A DNA stretch of 64,000 nt from Calamus simplicifolius. Taxonomy: Eukaryota > Streptophyta > Magnoliopsida > Arecales > Arecaceae. The notes below the pieces were generated by a model. That model worked only from the letters and a program-made list of their open reading frames with translations. It did no database searches and was not told where the DNA came from. How positions within the stretch are numbered: position 1 is the stretch's first letter; each line of letters starts with the position of its first letter. The position numbers and the translations under genes are program-made. The stretch spans positions 241,823 to 305,822 of the forward strand of contig UESW01004997.1 in the NCBI GenBank assembly GCA_900491605.1. The letters are read 5' to 3'. Positions 36,101-47,237 of this stretch are shown one piece after another.

Positions 36101-36807
36101 AGGCCAAGCTTCGAAACTAAACTCTTTGTCTTGTAGAAGTCAGGAGGTATTAAGTTATCAGAAGGACATATTTCTTTCATAAGCCCCACAAATTGATTAA
36201 AACAATGTTGAGATATATTGTTATCATTCTAACCGCAACTACAACTCTAAGTGATTAGTACAACCTGACCAGAGCGGCCGCTGTGCTGCATGCAACATCT
36301 CGTAAACTTTTTAGCCTCTCTATTTGGAGGCTCCTCCACATAATTTGGAGCATCCCTATTCTGATAAGCATCCACATTGCTATTATAAACATCTCCAAAA
36401 TTCGGACCAGCAGCATCAAAAATCATGGCTTCATATCTATCGGTTGGCTCATTATTATTCAATTGACCACAACTAGAAGCACTAAATTGAGCAGTACTTG
36501 AACCAGCAAATTGCATTTGATCAGCACTATAATTCACTATTGGTTCAATTTCTCCATGTTCTGTCCAAACCAGTAGTAAGTTTAAACCTTTTTTATAAAG
36601 ATGTACCTTCACTTTCTCTACAGTCAAGTACTTTATGTTTTTGCACTTGAAACAAGGACACTTAATTTTCTTCTCACTCAAAAATATAGGTTGTTGGCAT
36701 GCAAAGTGAATAAACCATTCCAACCCTATTAGAAACTCATCTGTATAACCCTTTTGGTCTGGTAAAAGTCTATTATACATCCAACTACGATAATGATGAA
36801 TGTCCAT
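33122..36807 (-). pseudogene. CACTA TNP2-like transposase (decayed)
   Basis: The start at 36807 gives a transposase-associated domain (RSWMYNRLLP, then CPCFKCKN). Pieces at 35873-35420 and 35405-34584 give the TNP2 catalytic region (VYLQPLIDELKVMWNEGV, FPAYGMLLGG, then FDCHRQFLPFDHVFRRYKNA, HNLDVMHIEKNAFDNIF), followed by a DUF4218-like end (MKSHDYHVFMKRLLPIAF and, after a shift, a piece near 34500-34575). About 33600-33860 encodes a DUF4216-like segment (WPMYFIGGFKFHTH, SGVCVKSRGHGDNESDFYG) and 33535-33122 its lysine-rich tail. At least four frame breaks mean no full protein. Some may be introns. Confidence 0.85.
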
Positions 36808-36811
36808 AATA

Positions 36812-39800
36812 ACGAAGCTTTAGAGTGTTTTCTTGATAACCAACCTAAAATCATAAATAATTGACACATGTTAATTTTGAGTTTGTATGCATGTACTATA
36901 CAAATGCTTGTTAACCATTGTTGGAGTAAATAATAAGTAATAGTTTATAGGTATTTTTTTTTTTCTATAGAACACATGGATGAAGAATATAAACAAATAA
37001 TTAACATAATAATGATCAAGCAGCAAATATGTCAAGTAACTAAAGCATTTATATAGCAAGGCTTAAATGCATTAAAAAAAGTCAAATCAATCTTTTTTAT
37101 CACATAAGATAAAAGAAATGATAAAAGGATAAGCTTGGAAGCAGCAGCAACAAAACAAAAGTACAAATTCGCCTTTTCATGTAAAATAAGAAGTAACACC
37201 ATAATGCAAAAAAATGGAAAGAATAGCACTAGAAAAGAGAATGAAAGGGTGGGGCTTGTAATCCAATAACAAAATATTAGGAGAAAGGAGGCAGGCTTAT
37301 CCATGAACAAAACATAAACAAAAGGAAGATAAATCTCTTTAGAATAACAAACAGATTGAAATGCCAGGATGGGCTTTGTTGCAGCCTTCAGGTTAGATGT
37401 GGGTGTGTTAAAATTGGAATCAGTTCAAATTAAATCTCTATGCCCTCACATCGCATCGAAGATGTCATTAAAGTTAATAATCCAGCTTTAAACACGGGAG
37501 GGGAGGCAGATGGAATCCACGAGGTCCATGCACTCCCTCATTTTCTTAATTTTTCTTTCCTTGGATGAACATGTAAAGAGTTCCAATTTCCATAGAATAT
37601 TGACCTGGTTAGTAATCATCTCAAACAAACTATATCAAATCTCATAGTTTTCAAAGGCGCCAGACCCACACTCTTATTATTTTAAATTTTAAATAAACTT
37701 ATTTTGTAAGCATATGCGAGATGAAATACAGCACTCATCTTTTCACTACTAAACCAATCTGCGGAGATAGCTTGTAGTGTCCGATTATTTCCAAAAGTTC
37801 CGCTCATACCAAATTGATAACCGTACAAAATACTTTTCAATTTTTTTAAAAAAAATCCAATTAAACGATCTAATCATTTATATCATCTCCTCTTACTCAT
37901 TAGTATTGATTCTATGCAACAAAACTGGAAATGGTTGATATGTTGGGAAAAAACCGGTACTTCAGACATTATTACATGCAGCCGTGAGGCTGCTACCATG
38001 GCTCTCTGTTCCTCTCTGGAGTAGAGCGGTTCCTCAATGAAAACAAGGCTCTAAAATCCCTTGAATCTCTTCATTAATCTTATGCTATACAGATTATGGT
38101 TGAGGAAAGAATGTAAATCCCTTCCCAACCACCATTATACAAAGACTTCCAAACGAAAAAGGAAAGGAAATTTGACACATCAAACCCATCGGGCAGTGAG
38201 ACAGTGGACGATTCGTCCTCGTCGGCGATGCCTCGGCCTTCCCACCTCCAGCAGTCACAGCTCCGTCGCCTAAGCAGTCGAAGGGCGCCATGATAGTGAG
38301 TATGGGTTTCCCCCTCGTTGATCCCTCCCTATCCTCCTTCTTCACCGACCCCTCCCCTCCCCCCTCCTCCCCATAGCCCACACCGGAACCCTCGCCAACA
38401 ACATCCTCGAGAAGAACAGTACACGACACCTTAGGAAGGGATAAAGAGGGTTCACAAGAATATTTACCTTGTTTGCATGTTCCTAGGGTTGAATCGCTCC
38501 CTTGTCTACTCGTCCCTTAGGGCTTGAGTTTCTTGGACGGATGAGATGGAAGCTCAATGGTCGTGGCTCAACGAAAGAGAGGGAATGCCAACGAACGAAA
38601 GGACGGAAGAGAGGGAAACGAAAGAGAGAGAATGGCAAATGAAATATGGGCCCTAGCGTGGGAATTGATTTTTGATTTTAATTTAATTTATAAAAAAATA
38701 ATTCAGAAGATAGGGAATGCGGGCGTGGGCGATGGAATACCAAATGAAATATCGCTGGCGGTGGTAATTGATTTTTTATTTTAATTTAATTTATTAAAAA
38801 TAATTTATACTATTTAAATATTTTTATAATAAATTTATGAATAAAAAGTTGGGATCATAGTGGTTATGATAGTGAGTTTTTTTAAGGTTTCAGGTTCAAA
38901 TCCTTCTATCTACCTATTATAAATTTATTTTAAAAAAGTACTAAAATAAGATTTTTTTGTTTCATGGGAATTATTTATGCCTATCTTACATAGATTTTTT
39001 TAAAAAAAATTATGGATCCAGAATAACATGTTTTACTTAGACTTGGTGATGAATTATAATACATTAAAAATCATATTGATTGATAGACATGAGTATTTGT
39101 ATTATGAATTGATGTATCTAAACTTATTTGTGAAAGTACGTTTATGGATCTTGTGAAATTATTGTATGATTTAAAATTAATTTGAAATTGAGGCATGTGT
39201 TCACTCTCTCAAGTCTAACTATAATTAAGACTTAGCCATTGGAATAGACCACTGACTATGTGTATTCATGAATAAGTTTCTTTCAAGACAAGTTCTTCGA
39301 TGCTTACCACTAGCACACATCAATATGTTTTCACACATCAAAGTATATTTCCTTTTAGGTCGAACCAATGAGGTGATCATGGGCAGATGTATATGTATCA
39401 ACATGTTATTCACTAAAAATTATGTTTTCTTTCCAACTAAGCTAGTGAAGTCATTATTGACATATGTGCATAAAGGCATCTCATGTGTGCAAGAACAATT
39501 TTTCTTTCAAGCATAGATAGTAAAGCAATCACAGTACATGATATCATTTGGCATATTTTCTTGTTGAGTCAAAGATAGTCTCCTTTCAAACTTGGCTAAT
39601 AGTTCAATCACCAACACATAATTATATCAACATATTTAGTAAAAGGCTAATTTATTTTAGCCTTATCATAGAGCTCGTCATGATAAAACTTATTTAAAGT
39701 AAAGGATTTTTTAAAATTAATCCTTTAATTATTTTAAAAATTAGCATTATAATGAAAGCATGCCTTTTTTTAAGTATATCATAAATTTGACAAATTACTC

Positions 39801-39895
39801 AGTTATATGATTCATAAATTACTTTATATAAATTTATAGCTAAAATATATTTTTAATTTTCAACCTTCTACTTAAAATTTATTTTAATACATAAT
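36812..39895. other. Upstream region of TNP2, no confident gene
   Basis: Mostly AT-rich, with a GC-rich patch at 38190-38460 that is open on both strands and unrecognised. An imperfect direct repeat of about 65 bases ('aaatgaaata...ttttaatttaattta') lies at about 38636-38705 and 38742-38812. By position it should be the 5' region of the CACTA transposase unit. A cttgtagtg at 37771-37779 resembles a CACTA end but is not supported by flanks. Confidence 0.4.
38851..38914 (+). repeat. tRNA-like fragment, possible SINE head
   Basis: The segment has an A-box-like TAGTGGTTATGAT and a near-perfect B box GGTTCAAATCC (38893-38903) spaced as in a tRNA gene, with loose acceptor-stem pairing only. It is too decayed for a working tRNA and is better explained as the head of an old tRNA-derived SINE. 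Confidence 0.4.
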
Positions 39896-40540
39896 TTTTT
39901 TGATAAAAAATCACTCAAAAAATCCCTTGAAAATTAATTTTACGGAGGATTTTTTGAGGGATTTATTTTTCATTAATGAGTTATTAATAAAATTTTTGAT
40001 GAAAAAAATCCCTCAAAAAATCCCTCACAAAAATAATTTTTGAGGGATTTTTCAAGAATTTTATGAGGGATTTTTTGAGGAATATTTCTATAATAAATGG
40101 CTTATTTGTCAAAAAAAATTGTTAAAAAATCTCTTGAAAAATCCCTCAAAAAATTAATTTGCGAGAGGGCTTTTTCGAGGGTTTTTAAATAATTGTGCGA
40201 GAAATTTTTTAGGGATATTTCTATAATAAATGGCTTATTTGTAAAAAAAATTAATAAAAAAATCCCTCAAAAATTAATTTTACGAGGGATTTGTTTTCAT
40301 TAATGACTAATGAGTTATTAACAAATTTTTGATGAAAAAATCCTCGGAAAGTCCCTTGCAATATTAATTTCTGAGGATTTTTTGATGATTTTGCAAGGAA
40401 TTTTTTGAGAAATATTTCTATAATAAATGGCTTATTTGTAAAAAAAATAAAAAAAATCTGTTGAAAAATCCTCGGAAATTAATTTTGCCAGAGATTTTTC
40501 AAGTAATTTTTTGAGTTAGATTTTTTTTCTCGCTATGATT
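39896..40540 (-). repeat. Second CACTA sub-terminal repeat array
   Basis: Imperfect 'gagggattttttga' units occur in both orientations. A larger unit of ~120-200 bases, marked by 'tataataaatggcttatttgt', repeats three times (near 40093, 40220 and 40422). The unit resembles that of 8118-8893. It lies on the TNP2-start side, as expected for the other end of the same element, but no terminal CACTA/TAGTG was found. Confidence 0.65.
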
Positions 40541-41375
40541 TTGAGCTCAGTATTATTAGGGTCTTTCATTTTACTTGATAGAGAGTCAGTATGAAGTCTC
40601 TCCTCTTAATATATATATTCCCAAACAAATTGTGTTGTAAGTATAAATTAGTTTCTTGTTAGGATCAATCAAACCCTCTTTAAGAATAGTAAATAGGAAA
40701 AAAGGTTGAGTTGGCATGCTTAATATATTCATAATGGCATGCTGATAAATAATTGCTTGCACATATCACCATCTTTGATGTGGATGTTCAGTAGAAAAAT
40801 AAAGGTTTAAACAATCGTTCAATAATTTAAAGCTATCTTAACTGAGAATCATTGAATAATAGTTAGATTTTCTGTTATGCTTATGCAAATAAATTAGCAA
40901 CATAAGGTAGCATGCCTTTATCACTTATTATTAGGAGCAAAATTATTAGCAAATAATTTAAAGCTAATTTGAGTCTCATTTTGGCTTAAAATTAGAGCCC
41001 CAAAAGTTTTTGGACCATGGTTGGACCATTACATGGCCCAACCGAACTTGATTCAAAGTCTTGAAGAAAGTCCAAGTATTGGACCTTAATCAACTCAAAT
41101 TTAGGCTGAATTTAATCACAAATTCTTAAAATATGGTTAGCCTTTCAAATTTTATATAAATTTTTTGTCAAAAATATAAAAATAGCTCTTCGTAACAAAG
41201 CAAATTTTCTAAAGTGATTAAATGCAATTATTTTAAATATTTTTTATTTCTATGCAAACACTTAAAAGCTAAAAATTGACTCAATCAACCTAATTTTTGG
41301 TTCAAACCAGTCGTTTAATGGTTGGCCCTATTAGGTTTCTAGCCAGACTCAAGTCTCAGCCCTAGTTGGACTAGG
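40541..41375. other. Intergenic DNA with a decayed repeat related to 49412-49976
   Basis: No gene is seen. From about 41020 to 41383 the sequence resembles 49600-49870 by eye (shared run 'tgattaaatgcaattattttaaatatt'-like and 'tatgcaaacacttaaaagctaaaaattgac'-like segments). The hAT-like element at 41384 was inserted into this older repeat. Confidence 0.5.
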
Positions 41376-41383
41376 GCTTAATT

Positions 41384-42583
41384 TAGGGGTGAGCATAATT
41401 TTAATTAAATAAAAAAACCAAACCAAACTAATATAACTCAGTCAATTCAGTTTGTTTTTTTTTTTTTTGATAATACGGTTCGATTTAGTTTTTTTTTTAA
41501 ATATGGTTATTCAGTTTTGTTTCAATTTTTTCAGGATTAAAATAGAAAAACCAAAGAATTAATTTTCTTAAATCCGGATTAAGCATGATATTTTTTAATT
41601 AAATAGGTTAAGGAAATATGAAAAACATGGCATAATTTTTTTTTTCCTTATGTACTTCTTTTTCTTTTGGAAACAATAATAATAAAAAAAAACCATATTA
41701 AAATTCCCTTCTAAATCTTCTCATTCCCCCCTTCTCTTTCTTCATTCAAACCCTTCTAAATCTTCTCTTTCCCCTTTTCTTTCTCCCATTTTTAGCTCCT
41801 CTCACATCGCCACATCCCTCCTCCTATTCACTCCTCTCACTTTGCCACAAGCTCGCTGTACCATCATCTGATTCTGCATCGACCTTTGTGTCCATGACAA
41901 CAAGTTCTTAGCTATCTCTGGCAACAACATCCTTTTCCTCCTCCCCATCTACCTTCTTGACCTCTAGGATTATGACAAGTCCTCCTTTGGCTTCGACAAG
42001 AGCGGCCCCTATCATGCCACCTTTCTCCTCCATAAATAGGGCTTTGAACTTGGTATTTAGATTGGTCGATCAGAGACTATGTTGGTAGAGCTTGCTTGCT
42101 TGTGTTGTTAGTTCCAATGTATTTAGATTGGCAACAACATCCTTTTCATCCATCTGAGGCCCCACATATGATCGATAAGGCTTACTTCATCTTTCTATCA
42201 TATTCTTTTGGCTAGGGCCTCCACCACGCTTGTTGATGCTTCTTTTCCTAGTGAGATTCTCGTTATCATCATCGGGACCACCAGGATTGCATTCCTCCTA
42301 CTCAACAACTGCTCCACCAACACTAGCCGTGCATCCCTTCTTTCTCTTCTTTCTTTCATTATCATTTCATTTCCATTCAATCTTAATCCAATGGTTGTTG
42401 ATCTTATTAAGGATGGGGATAATTCAATTAAACTGAAAAAAAAAAAAGGAACCGAATCAAATTAGTCTAGTCTAACTTGGTTTGATTTTGTAATATAATA
42501 TGATTTGATTATATATTTTAGAAAATTCAGCTTGATTGGTTTCGCATAATTTTTAATTAAACAGATTGAATGCCCATCCTTTA
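41384..42583. mobile_element. Non-autonomous hAT-like element, TSD GCTTAATT
   Basis: The left end TAGGGGTGAGCAT and the right end ATGCCCATCCTTTA are imperfect inverted copies, and the inverted similarity continues inwards (gcataattttaattaa / ttaattaaaaattatgc). A perfect 8-bp duplication GCTTAATT lies at 41376-41383 and 42584-42591, the length used by hAT transposases. No transposase is encoded. The middle (41730-42420) is CT-rich and partly open on both strands; it may be a captured host fragment but was not recognised. Confidence 0.85.
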
Positions 42584-42591
42584 GCTTAATT

Positions 42592-43208
42592 TTTGTAAAA
42601 AAATTTAAGCCTTCAGCGTAGCACAAAGTGCAATGTGGTCCAGCCCACCTAGACCTTCTTCAAGTCCTATAAAAGATTTGAAAGTGCTGGTAGCATGCAT
42701 GCACCTGAATAACCCTTTCATTTCATATTTAAAAAAGAAATAAACCATGAAATGCCAAGAGGGCAAGCTCAATACTCACCAGCCATGAGCTGTTTATGCC
42801 ATTTTGATCGTCAACCAAAAAAAAAAAAAAAAATTTCCACAATTGAGCGACACAAACATGAGAGGCAAAGTGGCAATAAAAACTAATAATTAATTTACAA
42901 TTGATTAGTTTATGTTCTACAATGGAAACACATGAATTGCCTGTGGTTTCCCATCAACCAAAAAAAAAAAAAAGGGAGAGAGAGAGAGGAAAAAAAAAAA
43001 AAAAAAGGAAAAAGAGCTCGACGTCATACCCAAATAGAACCATAAGCTATGTCTAGCTACTCAATCATCTTTTACTTCTAAATTCTCCTGAACAATTGAG
43101 AGGGGTGAAATACTTTCATGATGAATGGTTCGTATGTAGAGAGAACTAGAGCAGTAGATAAAGCATTAAGGCCTTGCACTGCGGTGCTATATTAAGATGA
43201 TTGAGCAA
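42592..43208. other. Intergenic DNA downstream of the F-box gene
   Basis: No gene seen. It contains A-runs (about 42818-42833) and an A/G-rich low-complexity tract at 42960-43011. It lies just past the stop codon of the F-box gene, so the gene's 3' UTR should be in its right-hand part. Confidence 0.5.
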
Positions 43209-45375
43209 CTATTCCAAAACCTCAGTTGGCCACATCTGTTTCCACTTTGTGATTTCATTGTTGCCATTAACTTTCCTGATCCCTCCATAAAACCCATCTG
43301 TTTCATTGCCTTCTTCCTGATGATCTTTCCGGTTTATTGATGCTCGCCTCCATCTTGAACCAGGCGAATACTGGTTGAACTCTAATATGATAGTGTCTGC
43401 CAAACATTGTAATGCAAAGTTTATCATATGGTAGAACTTAATTGAAGCAGAGCACAATGACAACAACAAGAGAGTCCAAGGAAAACAAATCTTTAATTCA
43501 CATTAAATACAAGCTGGTAGAACTGCCAAAACAAAGTAATACAATGCCACCAAGTCCCTACGTCCAAGAGGATGTCTTAATGCTTGTAAGTTTTTTATGT
43601 TTAGTTTTGAAAGGTTTGTCAGATAATGTTCATATGCAGAGCTCTACAACATTAACTATTCAAGAAAGTAAGGGGCAATGGTGGAGGGATGGTTCTAAGA
43701 ACCTGCAGAAAATATTGTATCATTTTCCTTGAATATTTAACCATACATCTTTTAACGCACAGTACTGTATTAGCAGCTTATCTTAACAGAGACATTCTTG
43801 TTCTTGATAAGAGCTGTTGTTTTAGTCACAGTGTCAAGCTGGTGGGTTCAAACTGCTACTTTCCATTAGTTCGATTAGCGTGGAAAAAAAGCTTGATTCA
43901 GAATATAGGCATATCTCTCCGATGACTACTGACTGCAACTCATATGGGCATCCTAGGACCAACCGGACATGTAAACCGTTCAGTGAGAATAGTATAAATT
44001 CTACAGAGATATTATGTCAGTAAGCTTTGACCTCAGAGGCTTATTAGAGAATATAAGTCCTCAGGTAAAAATTTGAAGATGGTATCAAATGCAAAACTAT
44101 ATTATATATCTCAGCTGGCTATAGAGAATGTAAGAACCCTGCTAATCTGCTAATGCGAATGCTGTTAACGTGATCATGCTGACAGGGAATCTAGGTTTGC
44201 AGACAAATATAACATTTTTGATGAGAAGTTAAGGGAAAAAAGATGGCATTTTTTTGTCAGATTTAACTGGTAAAAGAAGTTTAGCAGGACAGCCTGGTCA
44301 TTCTCAAACTTGGAAACAGTAAAAGGTTTTAGAATCAGAGAAATGTGAATTTTATTACAATGCTTCACATAAAAGTTCAGGCATCTAGCTTAGAAACACA
44401 TTTAAGTGGGACTAAGAGAGCGGTGATAGAAGCAAGCAATTAGCACTCTAGGAACAGCTGAGGAAAACTAACAACAAATCATAAAACTTAAACCATTTTT
44501 CCTTTGAAAAATTCAGCATGTGTGTTGAAGAAAAATGTCAGAATCATTAAAAAAAAACAAATGAATTTTTTGCAGATTCGTTCCAAAAATCTTACATATT
44601 TACGTGTTAATTCTTATTTTTCTCATATTTGTATTTTAATTCTTGAAATCTTGGAACTCATTGCTTATACATCTCTCAGGTTAACGACATTGGATTGACA
44701 TATCCTGCTTTCATATTCTCCTAATGGTGTTAATTTCATATATTTTGGATATTTTTATCGCTAGCCTTTCAACTTATTCGACCTATTATAAACTATACGT
44801 CTCCATCGTTGGTACCCCAGCAGACAACTCTCGAGCAAGAAGAGGTGCAAGGGGCAAGAAGAGGCAAAAGCCCAAGCTCATCCACTATTAAGATTTAAGT
44901 AGGTACCCCTGTCCTTTTGCAACTTCTATTAACCATGACCAGGATTCAGACAACAGAATTTATCAGAAGGATCGATTTGCATAAATGGAGAACTTTACAA
45001 GCATCTAGTTATTTAAAAATCTACTAAAAACTTAGGGACTAACCTGTAACAAAATCCAAAATTAAAAAAAGATAAAAAGCATCTACTTGGTTTCAAAATC
45101 AGTCATCAATTGACAAAAGCATTCAGCTTGTTGTGATATGTCAGGACAAAAAAGCCTTGATATTATTTTGTCTAGAGGTCATGGCATTTATTTCAGCTTC
45201 TCTAATATATACGGTGTGTAGCATAAAACACAATCACCATCTCTTTAGGTCACTTCGGAAGAAGCAATACTCAACTCAACTAAGCCTTTTCCTAACTACA
45301 TGGGGTTGGCTACATGAATTTGCTTCCTCCACTCTGCTTTATTCAAGACTAAGTCGACACTCGAATTATAAATAG

Positions 45376-45437
<62 letters not shown>

Positions 45438-47237
45438 GGAGATGTGTAACATTATTAATGATCCATACCACTATTATGGCAACGGCAGAAATGTTCATTT
45501 CCATCACATGACTCCAAGTGGCCCACAACTCCATACCACCAGCCTGCCACAAACAAGATGATAATAAGTCATACAAATCGATTTAGATTCAACATGTGTC
45601 CAATTGTGTTCTGTATACGAGCACCTCACAAGATAATCTCAAGTACTAAATTAACTATAGAATTCAATTTTTTTAAAAAAAAACTGGCATGAGAATTCAC
45701 CAAAGAACATTAAAAGATTTCCATACCACTACTCACCATATGGAAACTCTTTATTCCTTCTCCACTGGATCTCGATATGATCGCTGGGGCGTAAATCATA
45801 CAGACAATCAGAAATATGAAGTTCATGTGCAGGAGTATCAACTGGTGGTGCTCTTAGCCTATCCCATTGCACTCCATCCTCTATGACTACAGTCCGTCGC
45901 CCATGTGGTGGGTACCTAAAAATCAAGATATTATTAAATGTCTTCTTGTTTAGGCACTAAATCCAATTATAGGCCATACATGTTAAAACTAAATGTTTCA
46001 ACTCTTGATCAATTAAGACTAAAAAACAAAAAATACTCCATTTCCCCCCTTCTATGGAGGGTATAATTACTTGTTCCAATCCAACTAAATTCATCGACAA
46101 ATGGAAAAGAGCGTTCGCATATATGATAGGCTAATTTACACATACCTCGCCTGAAAGGTGTCAGCATGGGAATCATAACTAATTTCAGCATCATAACATG
46201 ATAGCATAAATCCCACATGCCCATGCTGCAGAAATAGAACAAAAGTCATCAACTTATCTACAAAGAGAGAGGAACTACAGATATTAAGGACCACAATCAA
46301 AAGCTTCTAAATAAGAACACAGACTACATATAAATAAATGAAAACCAAAACATGAAAGCCAAGAGACTAGCTCTCTTAAACCATCAATTTATTCTTAGAT
46401 CCATAACTATAACCATCGAAACCAAAGTTGGATACGCAAACTTGTAACACCTCGATGAAAATAGATCAAAAACTCTACAGGATTGTGAAGAGAACATAAA
46501 AAAGTAGTACATCAGATCAGATCAGGTTCTAAAAACACGGATTATCCGATCAATACCTCGCGATTGTAAACCTGAGCGGGGAACCAAACTTTGCCGCTTT
46601 CCAGAGACAGATACCAAGACATGATGGAGCCATCAGGCAAAGAGCAAGGGCTTCTTGGCTTGCTGCTGCTGCTCTCGATCCTAGACTTGAGCCAAGAAAG
46701 AGGCCAGAGACAAGAGAGAGCCCCGATCCACTTCTTCTGCCTCGCGCCGGCGACAGCACCTCCCGAGAGGTCCCTCCTCCTGGAGGCCAAATGCCAATCT
46801 CTATGCGCGGCCCTTCCAATCACCCTCCCCCATTTCTCTTTCATGTGCCTCTCCCAGAGGTGATCGCTCCTACACCTATCCCTCAAAGAGGCACACACGG
46901 CCGCCATGTTGCACAGCCCGGCCGGGGACAGCTTCCCCAGAATGCACTCCAAGGCCAATTCAGGCAAATCCAAGATCGACATCTCCGCCGGCTCCTCCAC
47001 ATTTTCAACTCTAGAGGCGCTTCTCTTTTTGGAAGACATCATGGAGAAGATACCAAGGATGCGAGCACTGACCAGGCTACAATTTCTTAATGATTTCACC
47101 AAAAAATCGAACAAGTCCTGATGGAACAAGTTGGAGAGCAATGTCACCTCACCCGCCCATGAAGGCAGGGGCTGCATAGGGAGAGTCCTGAAGAGGAGGA
47201 TGAAGAAGGGGAAGGATGATATAAGGAAGAAAAGCAT
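43209..47237 (-). CDS. F-box family protein (At2g32560/At2g26850-like), five exons
   Basis: Exons (minus): 47237-46557, 46225-46146, 45915-45737, 45543-45469, 43396-43209. All introns are GT-AG, phases agree, and the 1203-base coding sequence stays open to TAG (400 residues). The start gives the hydrophobic N-terminus MLFFLISSFPFFILLFRTLP and LPSWAGEVTLLSNLF, both features of this plant family. The F-box is about residues 86-132 (MSILDLPELALECILGKLSP, then LRDRCRSDHLWERHMKEKWG). Later exons carry SWYLSLESGKVWFPAQVYNR, GHVGFMLSCYDAEISYDSHA, YPPHGRR, HIEIQWRRNKEFPYG, WWYGVVGHLESCDGNEHFCR and GSRWRRASINRKDHQEEGN. F-box proteins recruit targets to SCF ubiquitin ligases through SKP1; the target here is unknown. 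The last intron is 2.07 kb and holds a SINE fragment and a TA run. Homology is judged from memory. Confidence 0.93.
45260..45345 (+). repeat. Au-SINE-like fragment in the last F-box intron
   Basis: The phrase 'ctaagccttttcctaacta' followed by 'catggggttggctacatgaa' closely follows the 3' part of plant Au-type SINEs (…ggggt(c/t)ggctacatg…). Only about 85 bases are recognisable, without a clear tRNA-like head. Confidence 0.5.
45376..45434. repeat. (TA)n microsatellite
   Basis: Nearly pure TA dinucleotides for about 58 bases, within the last intron of the F-box gene and about 35 bases from its splice donor. Likely variable in length. Confidence 0.95.

Larger units (their letters stand above)
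8107..40540 (-). mobile_element. CACTA (En/Spm-type) transposon island carrying nested LTR elements
   Basis: The left end CACTACAAGAAAAATGG is a canonical CACTA terminus, followed by sub-terminal repeats. TNP2-like transposase (33122-36807) and TNPA/Ptta-like pieces (32972 down to 9200) lie on the minus strand in the usual order. A second field of similar sub-terminal repeats lies at 39900-40540. Subtracting three nested LTR elements leaves about 12.8 kb, a normal CACTA length. The right terminus (...CTTGTAGTG) was not found, so 40540 is an approximate edge and the assignment to a single element is inference. The host of the insertion on the left is the Gypsy gag. Confidence 0.75.

Noticed and set aside
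37771..37779. CTTGTAGTG as the right terminus of the CACTA element
   Set aside because: The bases before it (atag) do not match the inverted left end, the triplet after it (tcc) does not match aag, and similar sub-terminal repeats lie further right at 39900-40540.
38094..38429. 111-codon minus-strand ORF in a GC-rich patch
   Set aside because: Composition-driven, with overlapping open frames and no domain; a captured fragment is possible but cannot be supported.
38851..38914. Functional tRNA gene
   Set aside because: Only the internal boxes are recognisable; the anticodon arm and acceptor stem do not pair well enough.
41901..42465. ORFs inside the hAT-like element (42208-42465 and reverse)
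   Set aside because: Ser/Thr/Leu-rich, open on both strands and in two plus frames, no transposase motif.
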